64,000 nucleotides of DNA, taken from NCBI RefSeq assembly GCF_000328685.1, contig NC_019974.1, forward strand, positions 487,001-551,000. The letters run 5' to 3'. Positions 8,893 to 18,800 of this stretch are shown piece by piece. The notes under the pieces are model-generated. The model had not been told where the DNA came from. It saw nothing but the letters and a program-made list of their open reading frames with translations, and did not search any database. A program made the position numbers and the translations under genes. Position 1 is the first letter of the stretch, and each line of letters begins with the position of its first letter. The DNA is from Natronococcus occultus SP4 (GTDB lineage: Archaea; Halobacteriota; Halobacteria; Halobacteriales; Natrialbaceae).

Positions 8893-9549
8893 CTACCGCT
8901 CGGCGACGTCGGCGACGAGCCCCCGGACGTACTCGAGTTCGTCCTCCAGCACCGTGTGGCCGACGCCCTCGTAGATCCGCTTCTCGACGTCGGCCTCGAG
9001 CTCCTCGAAGACGCGGGCGGTCTCCGCGACGCGCTCGACCGGGATGTGGGGGTCCTGATCGCCGCAGCCGGCGAAGACGGGCGTTCCGTCCATCGATCCC
9101 TCGTACTCCCGCGGCGTCCCCTCGGGGCCGATCAACCCGCCGCTCAGGGCGACGACCCCGCCGTAGCGGTTGGCGTTCCGGGCGGCGTACTCCGTCGCGA
9201 GACAGCCCCCCTGCGAGAACCCAAGCAGTACTGTCCGCTCGAGGGGGACACCCCCGTCGCCGTCCTCGTCCGTCACCTCATCGAGGACGTCCCCGAGCAG
9301 CTCGATCGCCGACCCGAGATGGGGCTGGTTGGACTCGATCTCGGCGAGAAAGGAGTTGGGGTACCAGGTCCGCCGGGCCGCCTGCGGGGCGAGGTAGGCG
9401 ACGTCGTCGCGCCCGATCTCGTCGGCGAGCCCGAGCATGCCACGTGCCCGGGCGCCGCGGCCGTGGACCAGAATCATCGCCGCCGCGGCCTCGTCGAGGT
9501 CGGCCCCGGCCCGTTCGATCGGCTGTCCGCCGTGTGGATCGTCGGTCAT
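8893..9549 (-). CDS. Alpha/beta hydrolase, phospholipase/carboxylesterase family
   Basis: This 218-residue serine hydrolase of the COG0400-type carboxylesterase family starts the fold with AAAMILVHGRG. The nucleophile elbow is GFSQGG (Ser near residue 118), the acid lies in GCGDQDPHIPVERV, and the His in EGVGHTVLEDEL. There is no signal peptide, so it is cytoplasmic; it probably hydrolyses short acyl esters or lysophospholipids. It is preceded by pth2 and followed by the mini zinc-ribbon gene on the same strand. Confidence 0.87.
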   Translation of the reverse strand: MTDDPHGGQPIERAGADLDEAAAAMILVHGRGARARGMLGLADEIGRDDVAYLAPQAARRTWYPNSFLAEIESNQPHLGSAIELLGDVLDEVTDEDGDGGVPLERTVLLGFSQGGCLATEYAARNANRYGGVVALSGGLIGPEGTPREYEGSMDGTPVFAGCGDQDPHIPVERVAETARVFEELEADVEKRIYEGVGHTVLEDELEYVRGLVADVAER

Positions 9550-9608
9550 ACCCGATCAAGAGCCGCCAGCGGAAAAGGCGTTTGCCAGCCGGCGAAGCAG
9601 ACGGCGAG

Positions 9609-9947
9609 TCAGAACAGTGAGAGCTCCCCGGTGACTCGATCGACGACGTCCTCGTCGCCGGGGCCGACCGCCAGCGCGGTGACGGTGCCCGACTCGAGCT
9701 GGGTGTGGCCTGCGTCCCGGATCAGGGCGTTTGGCAGTCCGCGGCTGTCGGCGATCTCCGAGAGCTCGTGGAGCTGGCGCTCACTCTCCCCCTTGAGGAC
9801 GACCTTCTTCTGGCCGCCGGATTTCCACTGATTGCGAGCGCGGTCGTCGGCGTTCTCGTAGGCCGACAGCGAGGCGTGGGCGACCTGCGCGGCGAGCTTT
9901 CCCTGTCCCATGCCGATGTCGGTGCGGGCGACGATGGCCTGTTTCAT
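9609..9947 (-). CDS. pth2: Peptidyl-tRNA hydrolase Pth2
   Basis: This 112-residue Pth2-family enzyme releases tRNA from prematurely dropped peptidyl-tRNA. The signature runs [68 protein letters not shown] and [15 protein letters not shown] chose the ATG at 9947 because the family starts at MKQAIVAR; the in-frame extension upstream is not conserved in character. It heads the minus-strand cluster with truD. Confidence 0.95.
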   Translation of the reverse strand: MKQAIVARTDIGMGQGKLAAQVAHASLSAYENADDRARNQWKSGGQKKVVLKGESERQLHELSEIADSRGLPNALIRDAGHTQLESGTVTALAVGPGDEDVVDRVTGELSLF

Positions 9948-10036
9948 ACTCGAGCGAACGAGGCCGACCCCTATAGCCGCGGCGAAAGCGTCGCTCGATC
10001 CGAACCGTTTTGGGCCGCTCGTCTGTTGGTCGGCCC

Positions 10037-10603
10037 GTGACGCGGTCGACCCCACTCGTCGATCCCGACGGCTACTTCGCTCGCACGGACGCCTTCTCGC
10101 TGCAGCGAGCGGTCGGACTCGTCCTCGCGTACTGGCTCGGCTCGCTCGCCGTCGATCTCGGCTGGTGGCTCGCCGGTGACCTCGCTGGCGACCCAGTGAC
10201 GGTGCTCTCTGCGCTTCAACATCTCGAGGCGACGCTGCTGTACTGGGTCGTACCGACGATCGTCCTCTACGGGCTCGTCCTCGCGGTCGGCGCCGAGGGC
10301 GAGCCGGCCGAGACGCTGGCGCTCGCGGCCTGGGGGCTCGTTCCCCTGCTGGTCGGGTTGGCTACCTTCAACCTCGCGCTCGCCGCGCTCGCGACCCTCG
10401 GCGTCGATCCGGGCGCGATTCCGTCGGACCCCGACGTCTGGCTGTTCGTCCCGCTCGCGCTCCTTGCCTGCGGCTGGGCCGCCTACGTCTGGCGCGGCGG
10501 GCTGGCGGTCGGATTCAGCCTCGAGCGATCGACCGCTACCGCGACTGCCCTGCTGGCGGGCGGGGTCTGTGCGGCGCTGCTCGTCGTCCCCGTCCTCGGC
10601 TGA
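10037..10603 (+). CDS. YIP1-family-like membrane protein
   Basis: This 188-residue protein has about five membrane helices (near residues 25-45, 65-85, 92-112, 130-150 and 165-185). A short N-terminal stretch with [12 protein letters not shown] resembles the entry segment of archaeal Yip1-domain proteins. I chose GTG at 10037 ([12 protein letters not shown]). Function is unknown; proteins of this type are linked to membrane trafficking in eukaryotes only by fold. It is divergent from pth2 and 52 bp upstream of dcd. Confidence 0.6.
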   Translation: MTRSTPLVDPDGYFARTDAFSLQRAVGLVLAYWLGSLAVDLGWWLAGDLAGDPVTVLSALQHLEATLLYWVVPTIVLYGLVLAVGAEGEPAETLALAAWGLVPLLVGLATFNLALAALATLGVDPGAIPSDPDVWLFVPLALLACGWAAYVWRGGLAVGFSLERSTATATALLAGGVCAALLVVPVLG

Positions 10604-10655
10604 GCCTTCGATCCGAGTCGAACCGTTTACACCCCCGCCGTTCGACTCGTCGGGT

Positions 10656-12704
10656 ATGATCCTCTCCGACGCCGATATTCTGAAGCGCCTCGAGGACGGC
10701 GACCTCGCTATCGATCCCCTTGACGATCCCGAGTTGCAGATCCAGCCCGCCAGCGTCGATCTCCGCCTGGGCCGGGAGTTCCTCGAGTTCCAGCGGACGA
10801 ACATCTCCTGTATCCACCCCGACGCCGAACACGAGGTCGACGAGTACGTCACCGAGACCGTCGTCGACGATGACGACGACTTCATCCTCCATCCCGGGGA
10901 CTTCGTGCTGGGAACGACGTACGAACGCGTCGAGATCCCCGCCGACCTGATCGCCCACGTCGAGGGCCGCTCCTCGCTGGGACGGCTCGCCGTCGTCGTG
11001 CACGCGTCGTTGCCCGCCGACGAGGAGGTCTTCCTGTGGACGCCGGAGGACGGATACGGCTTCTACGAGATCGGCGACATCGTCAAAAACGAGCGCCCGG
11101 CTCACGCGGTCGCGTTTGACCCGAAGACGCTTCGCGTGAGCACCCACCCGGTGACGAACTACATCACGAATCCGACGAAGCGGATCTACCGCGTCACGCT
11201 CGAGTCCGGACGACAGGTACACGTTACGAAGGACCACAACCTGTTCACGATCGACGAGTGGGGCGGCGTCACCCGGATTCCGAGCGAGGACGCCGAAGGA
11301 ACGCACGTGATGGTTCCCGATCAGCTCCCCGGACCGCGCGGGACGGAGACGGAGCTGGATCTCGTGACGCTGTTCGAGGGAGACGACGAGATCGTCGCGT
11401 ACGCAGCCGATGGGTTGGGAACCGTTCGATGGACCGACGATATCGGACGAACGACTCGCCGGCACTACGAATCGAGAAACGCGGCCCCGCTCTCCTGTGT
11501 CTCATCGGTGAAGACGCCGGACGACGCCGAGGTTGCGTTCAAACAGAGTGACGCGCGGCTTCCCCGACATCTCGATATCACGCCCGAGTTCGGGTGGGTC
11601 CTCGGCTTCTACATCGCCGAGGGCTCCGTCCGCCGAAAGCAGGTCCAGATCGCGAACACCGACTCGGAGCTGCTCGACCGCGTCGAATCGTGGTTCGAGC
11701 AGTACGGGACAAGTATCTACCGGCGGGAACGAAACGACGGCGTCGAACGACTGACCGTCTGTTCGGCACTCTGGGCGAAACTGTTCCGGCGGTTGGCGGG
11801 TGAGGGTGCCGAAAAGAACGTCCCGGAGCGTGCGTGGAACTGGTCCGACGACGTACTAGAGGCGCTGCTCGAGGGGATGCTCGACGGAGACGGCTGTCGG
11901 CGCGAGACGAGAGACACGCTATACACGGCAAACGAAGCGCTCGCCGACCGAACGCTGTATCTCGCGAGTCGGCTTGGACTGTTGAGTTCGACCTACAGCA
12001 GGGAACGCGAGAACTATATCGAACCGAGCGACGTTCACAACAGCGGCACCGAATGGGCGATCGATCTCGCTTCGGACGCTCACAAGCGGGGTCAGTACGT
12101 TCCCGTCCCAAGCGAACTGCTTCGATCGCTCCGCGAGGAGGCAGAGCTCCGTATGATCGACGCCGCAGAGAAGATAGGCTACTCCTCGAAATCGAGCATT
12201 TCGAACGTCGAAAACGAGGAGTACGGCTCGGTGAAGCGATCGACGCTGCGTCGGTTCTGTGACGTCTACGCCGACGAAGGTGCGGACACCGAACGGCTCG
12301 AGCAGCTCCTCGAGGGAGGGGTCCGGTTCGAGAAGGTAGCAGCCGTCGAGGAGACCGATCGCGTCGAGCCGACCTACGACCTCGAGGTACAGCCGAACGG
12401 ACGGACAATCGAAAACTTCCTCGGCGGCCGGGGCGGGGTGTTTCTGTCGAATACGGCTGGCCTTTGCGACCCCGGATACCGCGGCCAGATCACCCTCGAG
12501 CTGTCGAACCTCGGCACTGCGCCTGTCGCGCTCACGCCCGGGATGCGGATCTCACAGCTTACCTTCACCGAACTCAAAACGGAGGCGGAACGACCCTACG
12601 GTAGCGAGCGGGGCTCGAAGTATCAGGACCAGCACGGTCCTCAGGCCTCGCGCATCCAGAGTGACGACGAGTTCGGCGGCGACCAGCTCGAGCGGGAGGA
12701 CTAG
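10656..12704 (+). CDS. dcd: dCTP deaminase precursor with an in-frame intein
   Basis: The 682-residue precursor splits into two exteins that together give a normal dCTP deaminase of about 200 residues. Residues 1-117 run from [15 protein letters not shown] to [14 protein letters not shown]. Residues 600-682 begin [19 protein letters not shown] and end with the family's [15 protein letters not shown] block. The enzyme makes dUTP from dCTP for dTTP synthesis; the catalytic Glu is the E of ITLEL, about 14 residues past the junction. Splicing would restore [14 protein letters not shown], the uninterrupted family sequence. The stop codon overlaps the stop of the convergent downstream membrane gene. 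Confidence 0.93.
   Translation: MILSDADILKRLEDGDLAIDPLDDPELQIQPASVDLRLGREFLEFQRTNISCIHPDAEHEVDEYVTETVVDDDDDFILHPGDFVLGTTYERVEIPADLIAHVEGRSSLGRLAVVVHASLPADEEVFLWTPEDGYGFYEIGDIVKNERPAHAVAFDPKTLRVSTHPVTNYITNPTKRIYRVTLESGRQVHVTKDHNLFTIDEWGGVTRIPSEDAEGTHVMVPDQLPGPRGTETELDLVTLFEGDDEIVAYAADGLGTVRWTDDIGRTTRRHYESRNAAPLSCVSSVKTPDDAEVAFKQSDARLPRHLDITPEFGWVLGFYIAEGSVRRKQVQIANTDSELLDRVESWFEQYGTSIYRRERNDGVERLTVCSALWAKLFRRLAGEGAEKNVPERAWNWSDDVLEALLEGMLDGDGCRRETRDTLYTANEALADRTLYLASRLGLLSSTYSRERENYIEPSDVHNSGTEWAIDLASDAHKRGQYVPVPSELLRSLREEAELRMIDAAEKIGYSSKSSISNVENEEYGSVKRSTLRRFCDVYADEGADTERLEQLLEGGVRFEKVAAVEETDRVEPTYDLEVQPNGRTIENFLGGRGGVFLSNTAGLCDPGYRGQITLELSNLGTAPVALTPGMRISQLTFTELKTEAERPYGSERGSKYQDQHGPQASRIQSDDEFGGDQLERED
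11007..12452 (+). other. Intein with LAGLIDADG homing endonuclease and HTH module in dcd
   Basis: The insertion is 482 residues, from Ser118 of the precursor ([11 protein letters not shown]) to the Asn in FLSN before Thr600. Splicing block B is [14 protein letters not shown] with its Thr-x-x-His. The endonuclease dodecapeptides are [11 protein letters not shown] and [10 protein letters not shown], both with the acidic catalytic residue. Block F is [16 protein letters not shown]. Between the endonuclease and block F lies an XRE-like helix-turn-helix (about residues 496-540, with [17 protein letters not shown]). The splice ends are class-variant: Ser at +1, Ser-Asn rather than His-Asn at the end, and Thr as the first C-extein residue. 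Confidence 0.92.
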
Positions 12705-13054
12705 ACCCGATCGGAGGCGACGACTCCTAGGACGATTCCGACGGCCGCGCCCGCGGCGACCGACGAGCTGAGATCGAAGTGTAGCAGGTACGCCGACAGC
12801 GCGGTTCCGAGCACGAAGCCGATGGTGAATCCGGCGAACCCACCGGTTAGCCGGCGCTGACGGGGTGGGGTCGACTCGGCGAGCCCGGTCGCGACGCTTG
12901 CAACCGCGACGGCACCGGCCAGCGCGCCGACCGGAAGGCCGACGAGCAGTCCCACTCCGAGCAGCTGGCGGGCGAGCTCGCCGACGGCGACGCTGACGAT
13001 GAAAAACGTCGCGACGCCGGAGCCGATCACGAGCCCGATCGATTGGTCGGTCAT
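12701..13054 (-). CDS. Four-helix haloarchaeal membrane protein of unknown function
   Basis: This 117-residue hydrophobic protein has about four predicted membrane helices (residues 7-25, 32-55, 70-88 and 95-113) rich in Gly/Ala/Val. No family is recognised. I chose the ATG at 13054 ([13 protein letters not shown]); the longer in-frame upstream sequence is hydrophilic and atypical. It is convergent with dcd, with interlocked stop codons (CTA/TAG sharing bases), so the two messages have complementary 3' ends. Confidence 0.65.
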   Translation of the reverse strand: MTDQSIGLVIGSGVATFFIVSVAVGELARQLLGVGLLVGLPVGALAGAVAVASVATGLAESTPPRQRRLTGGFAGFTIGFVLGTALSAYLLHFDLSSSVAAGAAVGIVLGVVASDRV

Positions 13055-13181
13055 CGCGAGTGGATTTCGTCGACAGCGGGATAAATCGTCCGTACGCGAC
13101 TGACCCGAGGACGCCCGCGCGCTCGCGCATGTCGGTTGGCCGGACGATGCCGATTTGTGCGCTCGGGTGGGAGGTAGTATC

Positions 13182-13607
13182 ATGGGGGAGCAGATCCTCG
13201 TTCCTGTCGACCGATCCGCCCACTCCGATCGCGCGCTCGAGTACGCCGTCGACTCGTTTCCCGACGCCGAACTCACGGTCCTGCACGTCATCAACCCCTC
13301 GAGCTACTGGTACGGCAACACGGACGGCTACATCTACAGCGACGAGATCGAGGCGTGGCTCCGCAATCGGGGCGAGGCGGTGCTCGAGGACGCACGGCGG
13401 ACGGCAGCCGGGCACGACCGCGAGGTTCGCACGGAGCTGAAGCTGGGATCGCCGTCGCGGACGATCACCGAGTACGTCAACGCGCGTGGAATCGACCACG
13501 TCGTCCTCGGCAGCCACGGTCGGGACGGCGTCTCGCGGATGCTGCTGGGTAGCGTGGCGGAAACCGTCACCCGGCGCGCACCCGTTCCGGTGACGATCGT
13601 TCGCTGA
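13182..13607 (+). CDS. Universal stress protein UspA family
   Basis: This single Usp domain of 141 residues starts QILVPVDRSAHSDRAL and ends with the ATP-binding motif GSHGRDGVSRMLLGSV then VPVTIVR. The G-2x-G-9x-G(S) pattern is intact, indicating an ATP-binding subtype. ATG at 13182 is chosen because the strand VPVDRS begins six residues later; the upstream in-frame start adds a non-conserved Cys-containing leader. Role: cytoplasmic stress adaptation, ligand-dependent and otherwise unknown. Confidence 0.9.
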   Translation: MGEQILVPVDRSAHSDRALEYAVDSFPDAELTVLHVINPSSYWYGNTDGYIYSDEIEAWLRNRGEAVLEDARRTAAGHDREVRTELKLGSPSRTITEYVNARGIDHVVLGSHGRDGVSRMLLGSVAETVTRRAPVPVTIVR

Positions 13608-13663
13608 TCGCCGGGAGCGGACCCAGGAGTTATTTCCGCGGCGCGCGTCTGCTCACTTACGAG

Positions 13664-14563
13664 ATGCAATTCGTCGAAGAGATCGTCGTCGACGAGTTCC
13701 TGCCGACCTTCCGCTCGCTGCTGGCCGGCGAGCTCCGGGAGCGGGGACTCACGCAAAGCGAGGTCGCGGCGGTGCTTGGCATCAGCCAGAGCGCCGTCTC
13801 GAAGTACGCCCACGGTGACGTGACGGTCAACGACCGCATCGCCGACGACGAGCGGGTCACCGCCCTCGTCGACGAGCTCGGCGAGGGGCTCGCCAGCGGC
13901 GATATGGCGCCGGTACAGGCACTGATCGAGACCGAGGTGCTGATTCGCGAACTCGAGAACGGGAGCGACCTGCTCGCCCAGCTTCACGAGGACGCCGTCC
14001 CCGAGCTGGCCGACCACGGCTCGAGCTTCCGGGTACACGACCCCGAGAGCGAGCTTCGGACCAGCGAGCGGGTGTTGTCCTCGCTGCGGCGCGGGCTGCG
14101 GATCCTCGAGAACGCCAGCGGGTTCGCCACCCTGATCCCCGCGGTCGGCTCGAACCTCGTCGCCTGTACGCCCGACGCCGAGGACGTCGACGACGTCGCC
14201 GGCGTTCCAGGTCGGATCTTCGACGTGAAGGGGCGGGCGACGGTCCCTAAGAGCCCGGAGTTCGGCGTCTCCGAGCACGTTGCGACGGTGTTGCTCTCGG
14301 CGCGCCGTCACGGCTCCGAGGCGTCGGCGGCGATCAACGTCGCCTACGACCCCGACCTACTCGAGGACCTCGCCGCGCAGGGTCACGTCACCGCCGAGTT
14401 CGACGAGTCGGACGACGTCGACGAGAGCGTCGGCGCGGTCATCGAGGACCAGCCCGACGCGACGGTGCTCTACCAGACGGGCGGAATGGGGATCGAGCCG
14501 CTAATCTACGTGCTTGGCTCCGACGCGGAGTCGGTCGCCGACAGCGTCCGCCAGCTCCTGTAG
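13664..14563 (+). CDS. thiR: HTH-ThiN thiamine-biosynthesis regulator (ThiR-like)
   Basis: This 299-residue protein has an N-terminal helix-turn-helix (residues about 24-58, with GLTQSEVAAVLGISQSAVSKY) fused to a C-terminal ThiN domain (about 130-299). ThiN is a thiamine-phosphate synthase domain; in HTH fusions it acts as the ligand sensor of the archaeal repressor ThiR, which controls thi genes in response to thiamine phosphates. ThiN motifs seen are FATLIPAVGSNLV, DVAGVPGRIFDV, GSEASAAINVAYDP and VLYQTGGMGIEPLIYVLG. One base separates its stop from the next ATG. A likely target, thi4, lies about 10 kb downstream. Confidence 0.88.
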   Translation: MQFVEEIVVDEFLPTFRSLLAGELRERGLTQSEVAAVLGISQSAVSKYAHGDVTVNDRIADDERVTALVDELGEGLASGDMAPVQALIETEVLIRELENGSDLLAQLHEDAVPELADHGSSFRVHDPESELRTSERVLSSLRRGLRILENASGFATLIPAVGSNLVACTPDAEDVDDVAGVPGRIFDVKGRATVPKSPEFGVSEHVATVLLSARRHGSEASAAINVAYDPDLLEDLAAQGHVTAEFDESDDVDESVGAVIEDQPDATVLYQTGGMGIEPLIYVLGSDAESVADSVRQLL

Positions 14564-14564
14564 C

Positions 14565-15248
14565 ATGTCGGCGAGTACGAGCGACGAGAGCGCACAGGAG
14601 TTCTACGGCCGCTGGGCGCGCCTCTACGACTTGATCGCGCGCCGCACGCCCGGCATCCCCGCGCTCCGCCGACGGGCCGCGGCCGCCTGCCGGCTCGAGC
14701 GCGGCGACACCGTCGTCGAGATGGGCTGTGGGACGGGCGCGAACCTCCCCTCCCTGCGCGAACAGGTCGGTCCCGAGGGGACCGTGATCGGGATCGACTT
14801 CACCGAACCCGTCCTCGAGCGGGCCCGCGAGCTGACCGCCGAGTACGACAACGTTCACGTCGCCCGCGGCGACGCGACCAGCCCGCCCGTCACCGAGGAC
14901 GTCGACGCCGTCCTCGCGACGTTCGTCGTCGGCATGCTCGAGGACCCCGCGGAGGCCGTCGACGACTGGTGTGACCTCGTCGGCCCCGGGGGCCACGTTG
15001 TGCTTGCCAACGCCGCCCGGAGCGACGCGTGGTACGCTCCGCCGGTCAACGCCGTCTTCCGGGCGATCGTCGTTCTCTCGACGCCGCCGACGACGAAACT
15101 GCGCTACGAGGACGCCCCCCACCTGCGCCTCGATGCGAAGATCGACGCGGCCCACGCGCGGCTCCGGGAGCGTTCGCGGGCGATCGCTGACGAGACCCAC
15201 GTCTTCGGGGTCGTCCGGCTGACGGGTGGGCGGATCGGCGAGGCTTAG
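14565..15248 (+). CDS. Class I SAM-dependent methyltransferase
   Basis: This 227-residue Rossmann methyltransferase has motif I VVEMGCGTGANLPSL (residues about 50-64), the acidic strand IGIDFTEPVLERARE, a GDATSPP loop and VDAVLATFVVGMLEDP. It resembles UbiE/phosphatidylethanolamine N-methyltransferase-like enzymes (YGRWARLYDLIARR at the N-terminus). The substrate is unknown; a lipid or quinone is possible. ATG at 14565 follows the thiR stop by one base, so translation is coupled. Its stop overlaps that of the convergent thioesterase gene. Confidence 0.85.
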   Translation: MSASTSDESAQEFYGRWARLYDLIARRTPGIPALRRRAAAACRLERGDTVVEMGCGTGANLPSLREQVGPEGTVIGIDFTEPVLERARELTAEYDNVHVARGDATSPPVTEDVDAVLATFVVGMLEDPAEAVDDWCDLVGPGGHVVLANAARSDAWYAPPVNAVFRAIVVLSTPPTTKLRYEDAPHLRLDAKIDAAHARLRERSRAIADETHVFGVVRLTGGRIGEA

Positions 15249-15655
15249 GTCGGCGCTTCGAGCCCCTCGTACTCGCGGATCCGTTCGCGGACGTCGTCGT
15301 CGATCGGCGCCGGAGAGCCGGTCTCGCCGTCGGTGTGGACCATCACGGTCTCGGCGGTCGCGGCGACCTCGCCGTCGACCCGGATCTCGTAGGCCATCGT
15401 ACAGCTCGTCTCGCCCAGCTCGGTCACCCACAGCGCGACGACGGGCTCGTCGCCGTACTCGATCGGCCGCCGGTAGGAGAGTTCGAGGTTCGCGATCACG
15501 AACGACAGCTCCCGCAGGCGCTGGTCCAGTACCTCCTCGATGTAGTCGATCCGGACCGACTCGAGGTAGCTCGCGTAAACGGCATGGTTGACGTGGTTCA
15601 GGGGATCGAGATCCCGAAACCGGACGGGAACGTCCCTCGTAAACTCCTCACTCAT
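15245..15655 (-). CDS. Acyl-CoA thioesterase, 4HBT hot-dog family
   Basis: This 136-residue hot-dog fold protein of the 4-hydroxybenzoyl-CoA thioesterase family has the N-terminal block VRFRDLDPLNHVNHAVYASY carrying the catalytic acidic residue and the NHVNH motif, followed by ELSYRRPIEYGDE and ETVMVHTD. It hydrolyses acyl-CoA thioesters in the cytoplasm; chain preference is not readable. Standard length. Convergent with the methyltransferase gene with a 4-bp overlap at the stops. Confidence 0.9.
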   Translation of the reverse strand: MSEEFTRDVPVRFRDLDPLNHVNHAVYASYLESVRIDYIEEVLDQRLRELSFVIANLELSYRRPIEYGDEPVVALWVTELGETSCTMAYEIRVDGEVAATAETVMVHTDGETGSPAPIDDDVRERIREYEGLEAPT

Positions 15656-15818
15656 TGTCGGTTTTCCAGGACGGTTGGACAGAAGTAGGCTCCGGTTCCG
15701 ACCCTGACCGTCGATCGCGGCTCAGGACGCCGACGGCAACGGGAGCGTCCTCGATCGACCCCGGGCGCAGGCACCAGATGGAAGGACTTACGCGTGTCAC
15801 TCTGCTATCGGATTCACC

Positions 15819-18800
15819 ATGGATTCGACTTCCGAGGCGGACGCGGCGCTCCGCCGTCGGATACGACAGCAGGAAGTCGTCGCCGACCTCGGTCAGCAAG
15901 CGCTCGAGACGGACGATCTCGACCGGTTACTACGCGATGCGGTGGTCGCCGTCGCCGAGACCCTCACGGTCGAGTACGCGACGGTTCTCGAGCTGCGTTC
16001 CGAGGACGACGCGCTCGCGCTCAGACAGGGCGTCGGCTGGCGGGAGGGGGTGATCGGCTCGGCGACGGTTCCCGTCGAGACGTCCTCGCAGGCGGGGCAC
16101 GCGCCGTTCTCGGCGGAACCGGTCGTCGTCGATGATCTCCGGTGCGAGGAGCAGTTTTTCGCCGCCGAGCTGCACGCCGATCGCGACGTCGGCGGCGGTA
16201 TCAGCGTCGTCATCGGTTCGGCCGAGGAGCCGTGGGGCGTGCTGGAAGCGCACGCGACCGAGGAGCGGGAGTTCGTCCGCCACGATGCGGAGTTCCTCGA
16301 GCGCGTCGCGGACGTCCTGGCGGCGGCGATCGACCGCGAGGAACGCCGGACCGAACTCGAGGAGATCCATGGGCGGATCTCGGACGCGTTTTTCGCGCTC
16401 GACGAGGACTGGACGTTCACCTACCTCAACGAGCGGGCCCACGAGCTGATCAACCCGGAGAGTCGAGAGCTCGTCGGCAGGAACGTCTGGGAGGCGTTCT
16501 CCGCGGCGACCGAGCGCGAGTTCAAACCGAAGTACGAGCGTGCGATGACCGACGAGGAGGCGGTCACGTTCGAGGAGTACTACCCGGAACCGCTGGACAG
16601 CTGGTTCGAGGTGCGGGCCTACCCCTCCGAGACGGGGCTGTCAGTGTACTTCCGGGACGTTACCGAGCGCAAGGAGCGCGAACGAAAACTCGAGGAGGCG
16701 AGGCGGCGCTACCGGACGCTGGTCGAGCACTTCCCGAACGGTGCCGTCGCGCTCGTCGACGAGGAGCTCCGGTACGTCACCTTCGGCGGGACGCCGAGCG
16801 GGGAGGTCGACGTCGCGCGGGAAGATCTCGAGGGTGAACGACTGTACGAAGCGCTCCCGGCGGAGCTAGCGGAGCTCGTCGGACCCCGCTACGAGCGCGC
16901 CCTCGAGGGCGACCCGTCGACGTTCGAGGCGACGATCGGCGACAGGACCTACCAGTTTCACTTCGTCCCGGTTCGCGACGACGACGGAGCGGTCGTCGCC
17001 GCGATGGGTCTCTCCCAGGACATCACCCAGCGAGTCGGGATCGAGCGTCGGCTCGAGGAGAGCGAGCAGCGGTACCGAACGCTCGCGGAGAACTTCCCGA
17101 ACGGCGTCGTCGCGCTGTTCGACGACAACCTCGAGTTCACGCTGGTAGCGGGACGCGCGTTCGAGGACCTCCCGATGGAAGCCGACGAGCTCGAGGGACG
17201 ACACGTCCGGGAGATCGGCGACGGTTCCGTCGCCGACGCGCTGGAGCCGAACCTGCAGGCGACGCTCGAGGGAGAGGAGAGCACGGTCGAACTCGAGTAC
17301 GCGGATCGGAGCTGGCGGGTGCATACGGTTCCGGTAACTGACGAGGACGGAGCCGTCGTCGTCGGGCTGGCGATGGCCCAGGACGTCACCGAGCAGACGG
17401 AACGCGCGCGGTACCTCCAGGACGCGAAATCTCAGCTCGAGGCCGCGACCGACGCCGGTGCGGTCGGTACCTGGGAGTGGCACGTCCAAGAGGATCGGTT
17501 CGTCGCTGGTCCTTCGTTCGCCCGCCAGTTTGGGGTCGACCCCGACGCAGCCCGGGAGGGCGTCTCGCTCGAGGCGTTCGTCTCCTCGATCCACGAGGAC
17601 GACCGCGAGCGGATCGAACGCAAGATCGAGGCAGCCGTCGAGAGCTGCGGCGAGTACGAGGCCGAGTACCGCGTCCGAAACGCTGACGGTGAACTCCGGT
17701 GGGTCGTGGCCCGCGGCCACGTCGAGTGCGACGCCGACGGGACGGCGATCACGTTCCCAGGCGCGCTGACCGATATCACGGAACGGAAGCGGGCCGAGCG
17801 GAAGCTCCAAAAGCAACGGGAGCATCTCGAGACACTGTTCGAGGTGTTGCCCGTCGGCGTCGTCGTCGCGGAGCCGGACGGGCGGCTGGTCGAGGCCAAC
17901 GACGCCGCCGCGGAGATCTGGGGCGGCGACGTCTTCGACGCCGAAAGCGTCGCCGACTACGAGCGCTACGACGGCTGGTGGGCCGACACCGGCGAGCCGA
18001 TCGATCCCGGTGAGTGGACGATGAGCCGCGTCCTCGAGGGCGAGACCGTCCTCGAACCGGACGTCGTCGAGATCGAGACGGCTGACGGGGATCGACGCAC
18101 GGTGATGATCCACGGGATGCCGATCAGAAACGAGGCCGGCGAGGTCGTCCGCGGCGTCCTCACACAGACCGACGTCACCGAACGACGGGAGTACCGCCGC
18201 AAGCTCGAGGAGAGCGAGCAGCGGTACCGAACGCTCGCGGAGAACTTCCCGAACGGGGTCGTTGCACTGTTCGACGACGACCTGCGGTACAGGGCCGCCG
18301 GCGGGACCCTCGTCACCGAGCTCGGTATCGACCGGGAGAGCGCGGTCGGGAAGACGATCTACGAGCGGTATCCCGACGAGCTCGTCGAGACGGTCGAACC
18401 ACATTTCGAGGCTGCGCTCGAGGGCGAGGAGACCACCTTCGAGGTGACCTACGCCGGACGGGAGCTGCGGGCTCACACTATCCCCGTCCGAACGACGGGC
18501 TCGAGCCGGAGAGGGATGCTCGTCGTGCAGGACGTGACCGAGCGCAAGGAGTACCAGCGCAAGCTCGAGGCCTCGAACGAGCGATTAGAGCAGTTCGCCT
18601 ACGCCGCCAGCCACGACCTCCAGGAGCCCCTGCGGATGATCACGAGCTACCTCGGGCTCATCGAGGAGCGGTACGCCGACGCCCTCGACGAGGACGGCGA
18701 AGAGTTCCTGGAGTTTGCCGTCGACGGCGCCGAGCGGATGCGCGAGATGATCGACGGGCTGCTGGAGTACTCTCGCGTCGAGACCCAGGGCGAACCGTTC

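Noticed and set aside
16866-18476. 536-residue minus-strand frame opposite histidine kinase 1
   Set aside because: Shadow of the PAS/HisKA coding frame; the plus strand has complete domains.
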